In this document: in pieces, positions 44,820 to 54,383 of the stretch | Layout of the letters: the number at the start of each line of letters is the position of its first letter | Position numbering within the stretch: position 1 is the first letter of the stretch | From: an uncultured Pseudoxanthomonas sp. | GTDB lineage: Bacteria > Pseudomonadota > Gammaproteobacteria > Xanthomonadales > Xanthomonadaceae | Length of the DNA: 64,000 nucleotides | Direction of reading: 5' to 3' | NCBI GenBank assembly: GCA_946479745.1 | Contig: CAMLGZ010000003.1 | Location: 1 to 64,000, forward strand | Program-made: the position numbers and the translations under genes | The notes under the pieces: model-generated | What the model was told of the DNA's origin: nothing | The model's database searches: none | What the model saw: the letters and a program-made list of their open reading frames with translations, nothing else

Positions 44820-46838
44820 TCAGCCCAGCGCCTTGGCCGCTTCCACCACTTTCTCTGCAGTGATGCCGAAGTACGGGTACAACGCCTCGGCTGGAGCGGA
44901 CGCACCGAAGGTATCGATGCCGATCACCGCGCCGTCCAGGCCCACGTACTTGCGCCAGAAATCGGTGACCGCCGCTTCCACCGCCACGCGCTTGCGCACG
45001 GCCTTGGGCAGCACCGACTCGCGGTACTCGGCCGGTTGACGGTCGAATACGTCGGTCGACGGCATCGACACCACGCGGGTCCTGATGCCCGCGGCATCCA
45101 GAGTGGCCTTGGCCTGCGTGGCCAGGCCGACTTCCGAACCGGTGGCGATCAGGATCACGTCCGCATTGCCGCCTTCGGCATCGGCCAGCACATAGCCGCC
45201 ACGTGCGATGTTGGCGACCTGCGCTTCATCGCGCGGCTGGTGCGGCAGGTTCTGACGGCTGAACACCAGGCAGCTGGGCCCGTCCTTGCGTTCGATCGCG
45301 GCGCGCCAGCAAACAGCCGATTCCACCGCATCGCACGGACGCCAGACATCGTTATTGGGGATGTAGCGCAGCGAGGCCAGATGCTCGACCGGCTGGTGAG
45401 TCGGGCCGTCCTCGCCCAGGCCGATGGAGTCGTGCGTGTACACGTGGATCGCGTGCGCCGGGTTGAGCGCGCTCATGCGCACCGCATTGCGTGCGTAGTC
45501 GCTGAATACCAGGAAGGTGGCGTCGAATGGAATGAAGCCGCCATGCAGGGCCAGACCGTTGCTGATCGCGGTCATGGCGAATTCGCGCACGCCGTAATAG
45601 ACATAGTTGGCGTTGGGGTCGTCGGTGGCGACGGACTTGCTGGCTTTCCACAGGGTCAGGTTGGAATGAGCCAGATCGGCGGAGCCGCCGATCAATTCCG
45701 GCAACAACGGCGCGAAGGCTTCGATGGCCATCTGCGAGGCTTTGCGCGAGGCGATCACGGGGCCCTCGGCCTGCAGTTTCGCGATGAAGGCGTTGGCCGA
45801 TTCGACAAAGCCTTCCGGCAGATCACCATGCGAGCGGCGCGACAGCTCGGCCGCTTCGCTGCCGAAGTTGGCGGCGTACTGGTCGAACAGCGCGTTCCAT
45901 TGGTCCTCGCGTATCTCACCGGTTTTATCGGCGCGCCAGCCGGCGTAGATTTCCTCGGGAATTTCGAACGGGCCGTACGGCCACTCCAGCTGCACGCGCG
46001 CGGCCGCCAGTTCGTCCTTGCCCAGCGGCGCGCCGTGCGAGGATTCCTTGCCTTGCTTGTTGGGCGCGCCAAAGCCAATCGTGGTGCGGCAGCAGATCAG
46101 GGTCGGCTTGTCGGAAGTCTTCAACGCGGTGTCGATGGCGGTCTTGATTTCCACCGAGTCCTGGCCGTTGACGTTGCGGATCACCTGCCAGCCGTAGGCC
46201 TCGAAGCGCGCGGGGGTGTCGTCGGTGAACCAGCCATCGGTGTTGCCGTCGATGGAGATCTTGTTGTCGTCCCAGAACGCGACCAGCTTGCCCAGGCCCC
46301 AGGTGCCGGCCAGCGAGGCGGCTTCGTGCGAGATGCCTTCCATCAGGCAGCCGTCGCCCATGAACACCCAGGTGCGGTGGTCGACGACCTGGTATTCGGG
46401 ACGGTTGTAGCGCTGCGCCAGCAGTTTTTCGGCCAGCGCGAAACCGACCGCATTGGCGAAGCCCTGCCCCAGCGGACCGGTGGTGGTTTCCACGCCAGGG
46501 GTTTCGTTGCGTTCCGGGTGGCCGGCGGTCTTGCTGTGCAGCTGGCGGAAGTGCTTCAGCTCTTCCAGCGGCAGGTCGTAGCCGCTGAGGTGCAGCAGGG
46601 CGTACTGCAGCATCGATCCATGGCCATTGGACAGCACGAAGCGGTCGCGGTTGAACCACTTCGGATTCTTCGGGTTGTGGCTGAGGTAGTCGTTCCACAG
46701 CACTTCGGCGATATCGGCCATGCCCATGGGCATGCCGGGATGGCCGGATTTGGCGGCTTCCACCGCGTCTGCGGCGAGGAAACGGATGGCGTTGGCGAGC
46801 TGGCGGCGGCCAGGCTTGTTGGAGGCGGACGTCGTCAT
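44820..46838 (-). CDS. tkt: Transketolase
   Basis: ThDP enzyme of the pentose phosphate pathway exchanging two-carbon units. 672 residues, normal length. GHPGMPMG and the ThDP/Mg motif [13 protein letters not shown]...NKISIDG are in the first half; the second half has [17 protein letters not shown]. It runs left. In relatives tkt often precedes gapA-pgk-pyk-fda; here about 14 kb of other genes separate tkt from gapA. The 136-bp gap to mprF shows nothing notable. Confidence 0.97.
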   Translation of the reverse strand: MTTSASNKPGRRQLANAIRFLAADAVEAAKSGHPGMPMGMADIAEVLWNDYLSHNPKNPKWFNRDRFVLSNGHGSMLQYALLHLSGYDLPLEELKHFRQLHSKTAGHPERNETPGVETTTGPLGQGFANAVGFALAEKLLAQRYNRPEYQVVDHRTWVFMGDGCLMEGISHEAASLAGTWGLGKLVAFWDDNKISIDGNTDGWFTDDTPARFEAYGWQVIRNVNGQDSVEIKTAIDTALKTSDKPTLICCRTTIGFGAPNKQGKESSHGAPLGKDELAAARVQLEWPYGPFEIPEEIYAGWRADKTGEIREDQWNALFDQYAANFGSEAAELSRRSHGDLPEGFVESANAFIAKLQAEGPVIASRKASQMAIEAFAPLLPELIGGSADLAHSNLTLWKASKSVATDDPNANYVYYGVREFAMTAISNGLALHGGFIPFDATFLVFSDYARNAVRMSALNPAHAIHVYTHDSIGLGEDGPTHQPVEHLASLRYIPNNDVWRPCDAVESAVCWRAAIERKDGPSCLVFSRQNLPHQPRDEAQVANIARGGYVLADAEGGNADVILIATGSEVGLATQAKATLDAAGIRTRVVSMPSTDVFDRQPAEYRESVLPKAVRKRVAVEAAVTDFWRKYVGLDGAVIGIDTFGASAPAEALYPYFGITAEKVVEAAKALG

Positions 46839-46913
46839 GGGGGGCGATTTCAGTTAGGTCGCCCGTCGCTCGGGCGGCCTATTGTCCCATGGTTGAACCA
46901 GGGAACGCATGCT

Positions 46914-47094
46914 CTTGCCCCCTTTGGAAAAGGGGGCTATGGGGGATTTGCTCTTGGCGCGAAAAGCAAATCCCCCTCAATCCCTCTTTTTCAAAGGGAG
47001 AGGCCAGCGCGTGGCCCTTCTAGCGCACCAGGTAGGGCGGGCATTGCCCGCCGTGCTTTTTGCCGCCTCCACGGCGGGCAATGCCCGCCCTACC
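46914..47094. repeat. Two dispersed inverted repeats between tkt and symporter genes
   Basis: GCCCCCTTTGGAAAAGGGGGC and GGGGGATTTGC...GCAAATCCCCC lie at 46917-46977. GGTAGGGCGGGCATTGCCCGCCGT (47031-47054) is perfectly inverted at 47071-47094. Together they fill most of the 46839-47106 gap; no gene is seen. The second hairpin is 12 bp beyond the symporter stop and may serve as its terminator. Confidence 0.75.
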
Positions 47095-47106
47095 GATACC
47101 TCACAG

Positions 47107-48426
47107 CTAATCGGCCTTGAGAGCAGCCCGCTCCTGCACGGCGTCAGGCTCGCCGTGGGCCACCAGCGTAGCCAGGGTCAGATCGCCGGTGACGTTCAGG
47201 GTTGTGCGGCACATGTCAAGAAAGTGGTTGACGCCCAGGATCATGCCGATGCCGACCGGATCCACCCCGACCATGGCGCAGATCAGGGCGACCACGGGCA
47301 GCGACCCGGAAGGCACTCCGGCTGTGCCGATACCGCCCAGGATGCAAACCAGCATCACCATGACCTGTTGCCAGATCGTCAGATCCACGCCGAAGAACTG
47401 CGCCAGGAACAGCACGGTGACGCCTTCGAACAACGCCGTGCCGTTCTGGTTGGCGGTGGCGCCCACCGTCAGCACGAAGCGCGAGACGCGATTGGGAAGA
47501 TGCAGCTTTTCTTCGGCCACGCGCAGCGAAGTGGGCAGCGTGGCGTTGCTGGAGGCGGTGGAGAACGCCATCACGCTGGCTTCCTGGGTGGCGCGGAAGA
47601 ACGCCAACGGCGATTTGCCCACGGTTTTCAGGGCCAGCGAATAGACCACGAACATGTGGAAAGCGAGCGCCAGCACCACCACGCCCACGTACGCACCCAG
47701 CCGGATCAACAGATCGAAACCGAAAATGGCGGCCAGGTTGAACATGAAGCAGGCCACCGCATACGGCGCCAACCGGATCACCAGCCCGATCAGGGTCATG
47801 GAAATCTCGAACACGCCTTCGATGCCGCGCTTGAGGATGGAGGTGTTCTCGCTTTCGGTCAGCACCAGACCCACGCCGAACATCACCGCGAAGAACATCA
47901 GCGCCAGGATGGAGCCGTTGTTGCCGGCGGCGCTGATCACGTTGTCGGGCACGATGGACAGCAGCATGTCGAGACCGCGCGGCTGCTTGTCGACGCTGGC
48001 GACGATTTCCTTGGCGCGTTCGGCGTTGTCGGTCAGCAGGCTCTGCGCCAACGCGGGGTCCACGCCGGCGCCGGGCTTGAGCAGATTGACCAGCACCAGG
48101 CCTATGATCACCGCCACCGAGGACAGGATCACGGTATAGGCCAGCGTCTTCCAGCCGATGCGGCCCAGCGCACGGATATCGCCCATCTCGGCGATGCCCA
48201 CCACCAGCGCCGAGAACAGCAACGGCACAATGAGCATGAAGATGAGGTTGAGAAAGATCTTGGAGAATGGGGTAGTCACGTAAGTGGTGACCGACTTGAC
48301 CCATTCCGCATCGCCGCCACCGGTCGCATGCACCACCAGTCCCAGCAGCAGGCCCAGGGCGAAGCCGATGGCCATCTTCCAGTGCAAGGGAAGCTTCTTC
48401 TTGCCGGAAACGGGCGTCTCGCTCAT
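47107..48426 (-). CDS. Dicarboxylate/amino acid:cation symporter (DAACS family)
   Basis: 439 residues with about eight membrane helices and re-entrant loops. The serine-rich loop is seen as STASSNATLPTSL and the substrate/cation motif as TANQNGTALFEG; GTAGVPSGSL lies near the second loop. GltP, GltT and DctA share these motifs, so glutamate/aspartate or C4-dicarboxylates are possible substrates. It stands alone between repeats. Confidence 0.92.
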   Translation of the reverse strand: MSETPVSGKKKLPLHWKMAIGFALGLLLGLVVHATGGGDAEWVKSVTTYVTTPFSKIFLNLIFMLIVPLLFSALVVGIAEMGDIRALGRIGWKTLAYTVILSSVAVIIGLVLVNLLKPGAGVDPALAQSLLTDNAERAKEIVASVDKQPRGLDMLLSIVPDNVISAAGNNGSILALMFFAVMFGVGLVLTESENTSILKRGIEGVFEISMTLIGLVIRLAPYAVACFMFNLAAIFGFDLLIRLGAYVGVVVLALAFHMFVVYSLALKTVGKSPLAFFRATQEASVMAFSTASSNATLPTSLRVAEEKLHLPNRVSRFVLTVGATANQNGTALFEGVTVLFLAQFFGVDLTIWQQVMVMLVCILGGIGTAGVPSGSLPVVALICAMVGVDPVGIGMILGVNHFLDMCRTTLNVTGDLTLATLVAHGEPDAVQERAALKAD

Positions 48427-48481
48427 GCGGTGGTTCCTAGACGGACAAGGCCTCAGCTTAGCAAACCTCCGCGCAACGGCC

Positions 48482-48553
48482 GTAGGAGCGACGCGAGTCG
48501 CGAAATCCTCAACCTTTGGGCATCAATGGCTTCGCGACTCGCGTCGCTCCTAC
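48482..48553. repeat. GTAGGAGC-type palindrome between symporter and batD
   Basis: Perfect 23-bp arms (48482-48504 and 48531-48553) with a core (GACGCGAGTCGCGAA) different from the copies at 1618, 4681 and 22449 but the same GTAGGAGC ends. It lies 11 bp past the batD stop and about 55 bp upstream of the symporter start on the minus strand. Confidence 0.85.
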
Positions 48554-48563
48554 AGAGGCCTCT

Positions 48564-50234
48564 TCATGTCGGATACAACGGCGGCAGGACCTCCTTGGCG
48601 GGCTTGGCCGTGGTCCGCCAGACCGGTCCATTCCGGAACGCTTCGCGCAATGCCGCTCGTGCGGCGACGCCATCGCCATCGGCCCATCGCGCCCGACGCA
48701 GTTGCTCCACCGCATCGCGTTGCGCAGGCGATTCCAGTCTCGTGCTCAAAGCATCCAGGTCGGCGCTGGGAGGCGTGGACATGCCGCGCAGCACATCGCC
48801 CACTTCTTCAAGATCGCCACTGTCCAGTACGCGCCTGAGGTCGGCCAGTGTCTGTGTGGGCATCGCGTCCGGGGATTCCTCCTGCGCGCGCGCAGGCCGC
48901 CGCGCAGCGGGCGCTGCGGCGCGACGCTGCAGCGCCCAGATCAAGGTGATCAGCCACAGCCCGGCGAACGCCACCGCCAGCCAAGTCCAGACATGATCGG
49001 GCAGACGTCTGCGCTCGCCAGCGGTCGGCAGGGAGCTGTCGCCGGCAGCAGTGGTAGCGTCCGCTGGCGTGGGAAGCGTCGAGTCTGCGAACCCGCCAGC
49101 ACCGGGCGCGACCTGCAGGGTCAGGTCGGGCAGGCTGGCGGTTTTCGCTGCACCTGCCCGCACATCCCACCACGCCATCTTCGGTCCGGGCACGACCAGT
49201 TTGCCGGCACCGTTGGGCACCAGCGAATAGCGTCGGGTCAGCTTCACCTGTGGAGATCCGGCGCTGAAGGTTTCGTTGTATTGCGGCGGCTCCGCGAACA
49301 CCTGCGCGCCGGCTACCGACGGTGCGGGCAGCTCGGGCATCTGCGCCTGCGTGGCGCCTTGCGCGATTACTTCCACCACCAGCGTCGCCGCTTCGCCCGC
49401 ACGCAACGATTGCGGCGCGCCGACGTAACGCATACGCAGATCGCGCAACGGCAGCCAGGGTTGTGGCGCATTGGCCGGCTGCGCGCGCACGTTCAGCGCG
49501 CGCGGCGCGCCGTTGGCGCGCATCTCGCGGCTGTTGCCGCCCAGCAGGTCGTCCATCCACCCGCCCACGCCGCGGCCCGCGAAACGGGCACCGGGAATCA
49601 CCAACTTGCCGCTGCGCTCGGGCACCATCATGAAGCGTCGTTCCACAACGTTGTAGCGACGGCCGTTGAGTTCGCGGGTCGATTGCACGTCGTCGCCCAC
49701 GCGTTGCAACGATGCGCCCTCGGGAGCATCCAGGTCGAGCTGGCCGGATGCCAGCGGCACTGCATAGAACAACCGCACGGTGACGCCGACGGACTGCTGC
49801 ACGTAGGGATTGGGATCGTCGACTTCGGTTTCCAGAAAGGCGGTCGCGTTGCCGCGCGGCGATGCGGGCGCCGAAGCCACAACCGCTAATGCCAGCGGTG
49901 GGCTGCTCTGAGCGCCGACGCGCAAGGCCGGAATAGCCAGCGTGCCGGCGCGATGAGGAGCAAGGTTGACGACATGGATGACCTTTGCCGTCACCGTACC
50001 GTTGACCATCTGCACCTGGCGGCTGCTGGCTTGCCCGCTGAGATCGAAATCGGCGCGTAGCGGAGAGAAATCGGGAGCCGCGGCAGCCTGGTCGGTCTCG
50101 ATATTGAGGGCTACCGATTCGCCCAGCGCTATCTGGTTGCGATCCAGCCAGGCACGGGTCGCGGCCTGCGCCCTATCCGCTCCCATGGTTGAAGCAAGCA
50201 GGCAAAGCACCGCCAGGATGAGGCTACGTTTCAT
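48564..50234 (-). CDS. batD: BatD (aerotolerance/oxygen tolerance) family protein
   Basis: 556 residues. A signal peptide (ending DRAQAA) is followed by several beta-sandwich domains (WLDRNQIALGESVALNIET is the typical first strand set), a membrane helix near residue 418 (WTWLAVAFAGLWLITLIWAL) and a cytoplasmic tail of about 130 residues. It is the last gene of the Bat operon, overlapping the BatBC gene by 4 bp. Bat proteins are thought to form an envelope stress complex with MoxR; the molecular role is not known. Confidence 0.88.
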   Translation of the reverse strand: MKRSLILAVLCLLASTMGADRAQAATRAWLDRNQIALGESVALNIETDQAAAAPDFSPLRADFDLSGQASSRQVQMVNGTVTAKVIHVVNLAPHRAGTLAIPALRVGAQSSPPLALAVVASAPASPRGNATAFLETEVDDPNPYVQQSVGVTVRLFYAVPLASGQLDLDAPEGASLQRVGDDVQSTRELNGRRYNVVERRFMMVPERSGKLVIPGARFAGRGVGGWMDDLLGGNSREMRANGAPRALNVRAQPANAPQPWLPLRDLRMRYVGAPQSLRAGEAATLVVEVIAQGATQAQMPELPAPSVAGAQVFAEPPQYNETFSAGSPQVKLTRRYSLVPNGAGKLVVPGPKMAWWDVRAGAAKTASLPDLTLQVAPGAGGFADSTLPTPADATTAAGDSSLPTAGERRRLPDHVWTWLAVAFAGLWLITLIWALQRRAAAPAARRPARAQEESPDAMPTQTLADLRRVLDSGDLEEVGDVLRGMSTPPSADLDALSTRLESPAQRDAVEQLRRARWADGDGVAARAALREAFRNGPVWRTTAKPAKEVLPPLYPT

Positions 50235-51994
50235 TGTCCTTCCTTCTGCCGGCGTTCGTATTCCAGCTGGAATTTGGTTTTCAGCAGGCCACCCGGCTCA
50301 TCGGGCACGCGCCGCAGCCAAGCCTCCACAGCCTGCCTGCGCTCGCGCTGTTGGGCGGTTTCCGCCGGCCGGACCGCCCGCGCATCGTTCTTGTCTGCTT
50401 GCGCGGGCTGCTTGCCCTGCGCCATGGCCTGTTGCATGCGTTGACGCTGCGCCGCGTCGGCGGCCTGCTGAGCCTTGGCATCGGCGGCCTGCTGTTGCGG
50501 GGTGCGCGGTTGTTCGGGCGCTTGCCCCGCGCCGGTCTTCGGCGGAGTCTGCTGCGAATTCTGCGCCTTGTCCTGGGCATTGGAAGGTTGCTGCTTCGGT
50601 TCGGTCCTGCTATCGCTCGCCTCCTGATTCTTTTGCTGCTGGTCCTGCTGCTTGCCCTGACCTTGATTCTGATTCTGGTTCTGCCCACCTTGCGGTTTGC
50701 GCTTGCGCGCCGCATCCACCACCTTGCGGTTCTCGATCGCGTCTTCCATCTTCGGTTGCCGCTTCAGCGCCTGGTCGTAGGCGGCGATCGCTTCGTCATA
50801 CTTGCCCTGCTTGGCCAGCGCGTTGGCCTGGTTGTACCAGGAGTCGGCGCTGTCGATGCCCGTGAAAGCCTGTTCGGCGGCGGCATAGTCTCCTTTGCGG
50901 TAGGCGTCGGCGCCGCGTTCGATGCGCGCATGCTCCTGCTGATCCGTGCGCTGCCACCATTGGCTTTCCGCGGCCTGCGCCGTCGCTGGCATCGCGAACG
51001 GCAGGCACAGGCAGAGCACGACCGCTGCAAACGCACCGCCGCGACGGAATGCGAACAACGCCAGCAGCATCAACGGCGGCAGCAGCCAGTAGCCCTCATC
51101 CTGCCAGGCCAGACCCTTCTTGCCGCGCGCCGCGCTGGCATCGGTTTCGCGCGGGACCAGCAGTCCCAACGCCTGGAGATCGGAATCATCGACAGTAACC
51201 GTCTGATAGCGACCGCCTCCCGCAGCGCTCAGCGCTCGCAGCGTCCCCGCCTGCAGGCGCGCCTGCGCGATACGGCCTTCGGCGGCGCGATAAGGCGCTC
51301 CCGTCGCCGTACCCAAGCCCAGGGCTGATACGCGATAGCCCTGGCGCAAAGCTTCGGCAGCGGCGCTGTCGGCCGCAGCATCGGCGTGGTCGCTGATCAG
51401 CACGATGTCGCCGCGTTCGAAACCGGCCTGCTGCAACAAACGCACCGACCAGGCGATGGCCTTGCCGGGCTGCTGCCCATCCACCGGCATCACATCGGGC
51501 TCCAACGCATCCAGGAACAGCGCCACGTTGGCCGCATCGTCGGTAAGCGGCGCTACCGTGAAAGCCTCCCCCGCATAAACCACCAGTGCGACCTGACCGT
51601 CGGCGCGTTCGCGCAGCAAAGTGGCCAGCTTGGCGCGCACCTGCAACAGGCGCGACGGCGGCAGGTCCGAGGCGGTAATACTGCTGGACAGATCCAGCGC
51701 GATCACCAGGGGCGAGTGCGATTGCCACAACGGCTGTTCGCCCTGGCGCCAGCTCGGTCCGGCAAGTGCGAGGATGGCGATGACGTAACCCAGCGCGCCC
51801 ATCCACAGCGCACCACGCACGACCTTGCCGCCTTGTTCCAGCAGATGCGGCAACAGATGCGCATCCACCACGCCCTTCCATACATTGTCGTTGCGCTGAC
51901 GCATGCGCCACAGCGCCCACAAGGCAGGCAGAGCCAGCAACGCCCACAGCCAATGCGGGCGCAACAGGTGCAGGGTGTCCATCCAGCCGCTCAT
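50231..51994 (-). CDS. batB: BatB-BatC fusion: VWA membrane protein with TPR domain
   Basis: 587 residues from the ATG overlapping the batA stop. Two N-terminal helices, a von Willebrand A domain with the MIDAS motif DLSSSI (about residue 97) and two helices near 305-345 are followed by TPR units (YRKGDYAAAEQAFTGID, YNQANALAKQGKYDEAIAAYDQALK). A low-complexity Q/N/K/A-rich tail and a basic C-terminus end it. BatB and BatC are separate genes in many bacteria and are fused here. Confidence 0.88.
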   Translation of the reverse strand: MSGWMDTLHLLRPHWLWALLALPALWALWRMRQRNDNVWKGVVDAHLLPHLLEQGGKVVRGALWMGALGYVIAILALAGPSWRQGEQPLWQSHSPLVIALDLSSSITASDLPPSRLLQVRAKLATLLRERADGQVALVVYAGEAFTVAPLTDDAANVALFLDALEPDVMPVDGQQPGKAIAWSVRLLQQAGFERGDIVLISDHADAAADSAAAEALRQGYRVSALGLGTATGAPYRAAEGRIAQARLQAGTLRALSAAGGGRYQTVTVDDSDLQALGLLVPRETDASAARGKKGLAWQDEGYWLLPPLMLLALFAFRRGGAFAAVVLCLCLPFAMPATAQAAESQWWQRTDQQEHARIERGADAYRKGDYAAAEQAFTGIDSADSWYNQANALAKQGKYDEAIAAYDQALKRQPKMEDAIENRKVVDAARKRKPQGGQNQNQNQGQGKQQDQQQKNQEASDSRTEPKQQPSNAQDKAQNSQQTPPKTGAGQAPEQPRTPQQQAADAKAQQAADAAQRQRMQQAMAQGKQPAQADKNDARAVRPAETAQQRERRQAVEAWLRRVPDEPGGLLKTKFQLEYERRQKEGQ

Positions 51995-53007
51995 TGCAGC
52001 CGCCTCGGCAACAGGAAGGCGAGCAACGCGACCAGCAAAGCGGCCGCCAACGGCCATCCGTAGCGTTCGATGCGTGGACGCACGCGTGCGCCTTCCTGCT
52101 TCACCGGTTCGATGCGATCGAGTTCGGCGTAGATGCCGGCCAGTTGCTCAGTGTCCCGTGCACGAAACGATTGCCCGCCGGTTTCCTGCGCGATCTTCTT
52201 CAGCGTTGCCTCGTCTATTTCCTCTTCGGCGCCCGGCATGGGCACGGTGAGGCCGAAAATGGAAAAACCTCCACCCGATCCGCCGAAGGCGATGGTGTGG
52301 ATGCGCACGCCTTCGGCCTTGGCCAACTCGGCAGCCTTGAGCGGTTCCAGTACCCCGGCTGTATTGACGCCATCCGTAAGCAGAATCAGCACGCGCTGGC
52401 CTTTGGGCTGATCGCGCAGGCGTTTCACCGCCAGACCGATGGCATCGCCGATGGCGGTCTCGCGTCCGGCCAGACCGGCAACGCTGTCGCGCAACTGGTC
52501 GCGCACCGAATCGCGATCCAGGGTCAGTGGCGTCAACGCGTACGCGCGCTGGCCGAATACCAGCAGCCCCACCCGATCGCCTGCGCGTCGATCGAGGAAA
52601 TCCGCCAGCACCGCCTTGGCCGCCGTGAGCCGGTCGACCACATTGCCGCCCAGCTCCATGTCCGGCTCGCTCATGCTGCCGGACAGGTCCACGGCCAACA
52701 TCAGATCGCGACCGCTTTGCGGCGGCGCCACCGCTTCGCCCAGCTGTTGCGGGCGCGCGGCGGCGGCGCAGAGCAGGAACCACGCCAGCCAGGCCAAGGC
52801 CGCGATATGCAAACGCCGCGAACGCCCGCCGAGCGTGGCGATGGCATCCAATCGTCTGCCATAAGGCACCTTCAGCGAAGCCGAAATATTGCGATGGGGC
52901 GGCAGCAACCAGCCGGCCAACCAGGGCAGCGGGAAAGCGAGCCACATCCACGGCCAGGCGAAACCGCCGAACGCGACCTTCAACGTTTCGAGCCAGGAAT
53001 CGATCAT
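51991..53007 (-). CDS. batA: BatA: VWA-domain membrane protein
   Basis: 338 residues from ATG at 53007 (MIDSWLETLKVAFGGFAWPW), overlapping the DUF4381 stop. Helices near 13-33 and 63-80 are followed by a VWA domain with the MIDAS motif DLSGSMSEPD and TDGVNTAG, and a C-terminal helix (PLAAALLVALLAFLLP). It is likely to pair with BatB through the VWA domains. Confidence 0.91.
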   Translation of the reverse strand: MIDSWLETLKVAFGGFAWPWMWLAFPLPWLAGWLLPPHRNISASLKVPYGRRLDAIATLGGRSRRLHIAALAWLAWFLLCAAAARPQQLGEAVAPPQSGRDLMLAVDLSGSMSEPDMELGGNVVDRLTAAKAVLADFLDRRAGDRVGLLVFGQRAYALTPLTLDRDSVRDQLRDSVAGLAGRETAIGDAIGLAVKRLRDQPKGQRVLILLTDGVNTAGVLEPLKAAELAKAEGVRIHTIAFGGSGGGFSIFGLTVPMPGAEEEIDEATLKKIAQETGGQSFRARDTEQLAGIYAELDRIEPVKQEGARVRPRIERYGWPLAAALLVALLAFLLPRRLQ

Positions 53008-53456
53008 TTCCGGCCCGCCATCAATTCGAGGAAGCGCGCGCGCGCCAGCACTTTGACTGCGGCGAAATCGTTCGCCGGCACCTCGCGGCGGTATCCTCCT
53101 TCCAACAGCAATCGCCCAACGCCTTCGCTGAAAGCTTTCTGTTTTTGTCCGTCGAGCAGACGCAGCCACTCTTCGCTCTGCAGATGGTCCGCCTGCTTAT
53201 CCACACGCCGCGCTGCGCGACGCAACAGCTCCGAAATAGCCGCGACCTGCGCGGCGGGCGCGGCGTCGCTGCAAGCGTCATCGAACAATTTCTGCCAGGC
53301 GAGCTTCCTGCGCAGGCGCCGCCGCCTGGTCCACCAAAGAATCGCCAGCACCAGCGCAACCGCCCCGGCCACCAGCCACCAACCCGGCGCCGGGGGCCAC
53401 AGCGAGGGCGCTGGCGACACGTGCACGTCGCGAAGCACCAGTTCCTGCGCCTGCAT
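53004..53456 (-). CDS. DUF4381 family membrane protein
   Basis: 150 residues. A short periplasmic N-terminus (LRDVHVSPAPSLWPPAPGWW), one membrane helix (about 27-43) and a cytoplasmic helical domain with RRLRRKLAWQKL directly after the helix. It occurs between DUF58 and BatA genes in Bat operons; its function is unknown. It overlaps both neighbours. Confidence 0.86.
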   Translation of the reverse strand: MQAQELVLRDVHVSPAPSLWPPAPGWWLVAGAVALVLAILWWTRRRRLRRKLAWQKLFDDACSDAAPAAQVAAISELLRRAARRVDKQADHLQSEEWLRLLDGQKQKAFSEGVGRLLLEGGYRREVPANDFAAVKVLARARFLELMAGRK

Positions 53457-54364
53457 CAGGCCACCTGCGATTGGGCACGGCCGAGCAACGGCAGCCAGGA
53501 TTCACTGGGCGCATCGCCCTGCAGCGAATACGCGCGCACGCCGCGACGCGGTAGATTTTCCAATGCGCTTTCGACCGGGCGGCCGAATTCTTGCTGCCAA
53601 CGTTGGCGTTGCGTGGCATTGCCCAGGTCCAGTTCGACCCGGTGATCGCCGAGCGAGAACGGCAGCAGCGCCTGCGGAGGATCGGTTTCGAGCGCGTCGG
53701 TCAACAGCAGGACGATCACTTCGTGATGCATGGCGAGCGCGGGCCAACGCGACTCTGGAATAGCGGCGATGCTGCGCGGGTCGGCCAACACGATCACTCG
53801 CGATCCGGGACGCAACAGACGCGTGGCGTTATCCAGCGCCGATGCCAGACCCGAATCGTCCATTGGTGGGCGCGAATACCAGCGCACCAGCGCGTCGAGC
53901 ACGCGCAACGCCCCACGCGCGCCCGATGCCGGCGGCACCGGCGCTTCCTGCAGACTGCCGCGCAAGATGGCGACACGGTCGCCGTCGCGCACCGCCGCCC
54001 ACACGGCCACTGCCGCGGCGCGCGCCGCCTGCACCGATTTGTAGCGGACGCGCGTGCCGAAATACAGCGCCGGCGAAGTATCGGCCACGATCAAGGTCAG
54101 CCGTTCGCGTTCGGCCTGGAACAACTTGGTGTGCGTGCGGCCGCTGCGCGCGGTAAGCCGCCAGTCGATATGGCGCACATCGTCGCCGGCCACGTACTCG
54201 CGCGATTCGGCGTACTCCATCCCGCGTCCGCGCGCGCTGGATTGCGCCGGGCCAGTGACATTGTGTCTCCCCTTGCGTGCAGGCGGCCTTCGTTGCGCAG
54301 TAGCGCGCAACGCCACCAGCTCGGCCAGTGTCGGCTTCAAACCATCGCCGGTGGACGGTTTCAT
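53456..54364 (-). CDS. DUF58 domain-containing protein
   Basis: 302 residues, soluble. Family hallmarks are GRGMEYAESREYVAGDDVRHIDWRLTARSG and, in a degenerate VWA-like fold, LTLIVADTSPALYFG. The MIDAS is incomplete (DTSPA). It sits between the MoxR ATPase and the DUF4381 protein in the operon and is usually thought to be a partner of MoxR. Confidence 0.91.
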   Translation of the reverse strand: MKPSTGDGLKPTLAELVALRATAQRRPPARKGRHNVTGPAQSSARGRGMEYAESREYVAGDDVRHIDWRLTARSGRTHTKLFQAERERLTLIVADTSPALYFGTRVRYKSVQAARAAAVAVWAAVRDGDRVAILRGSLQEAPVPPASGARGALRVLDALVRWYSRPPMDDSGLASALDNATRLLRPGSRVIVLADPRSIAAIPESRWPALAMHHEVIVLLLTDALETDPPQALLPFSLGDHRVELDLGNATQRQRWQQEFGRPVESALENLPRRGVRAYSLQGDAPSESWLPLLGRAQSQVA

Positions 54365-54383
54365 CCGTCTGTATCCTCGCCGC

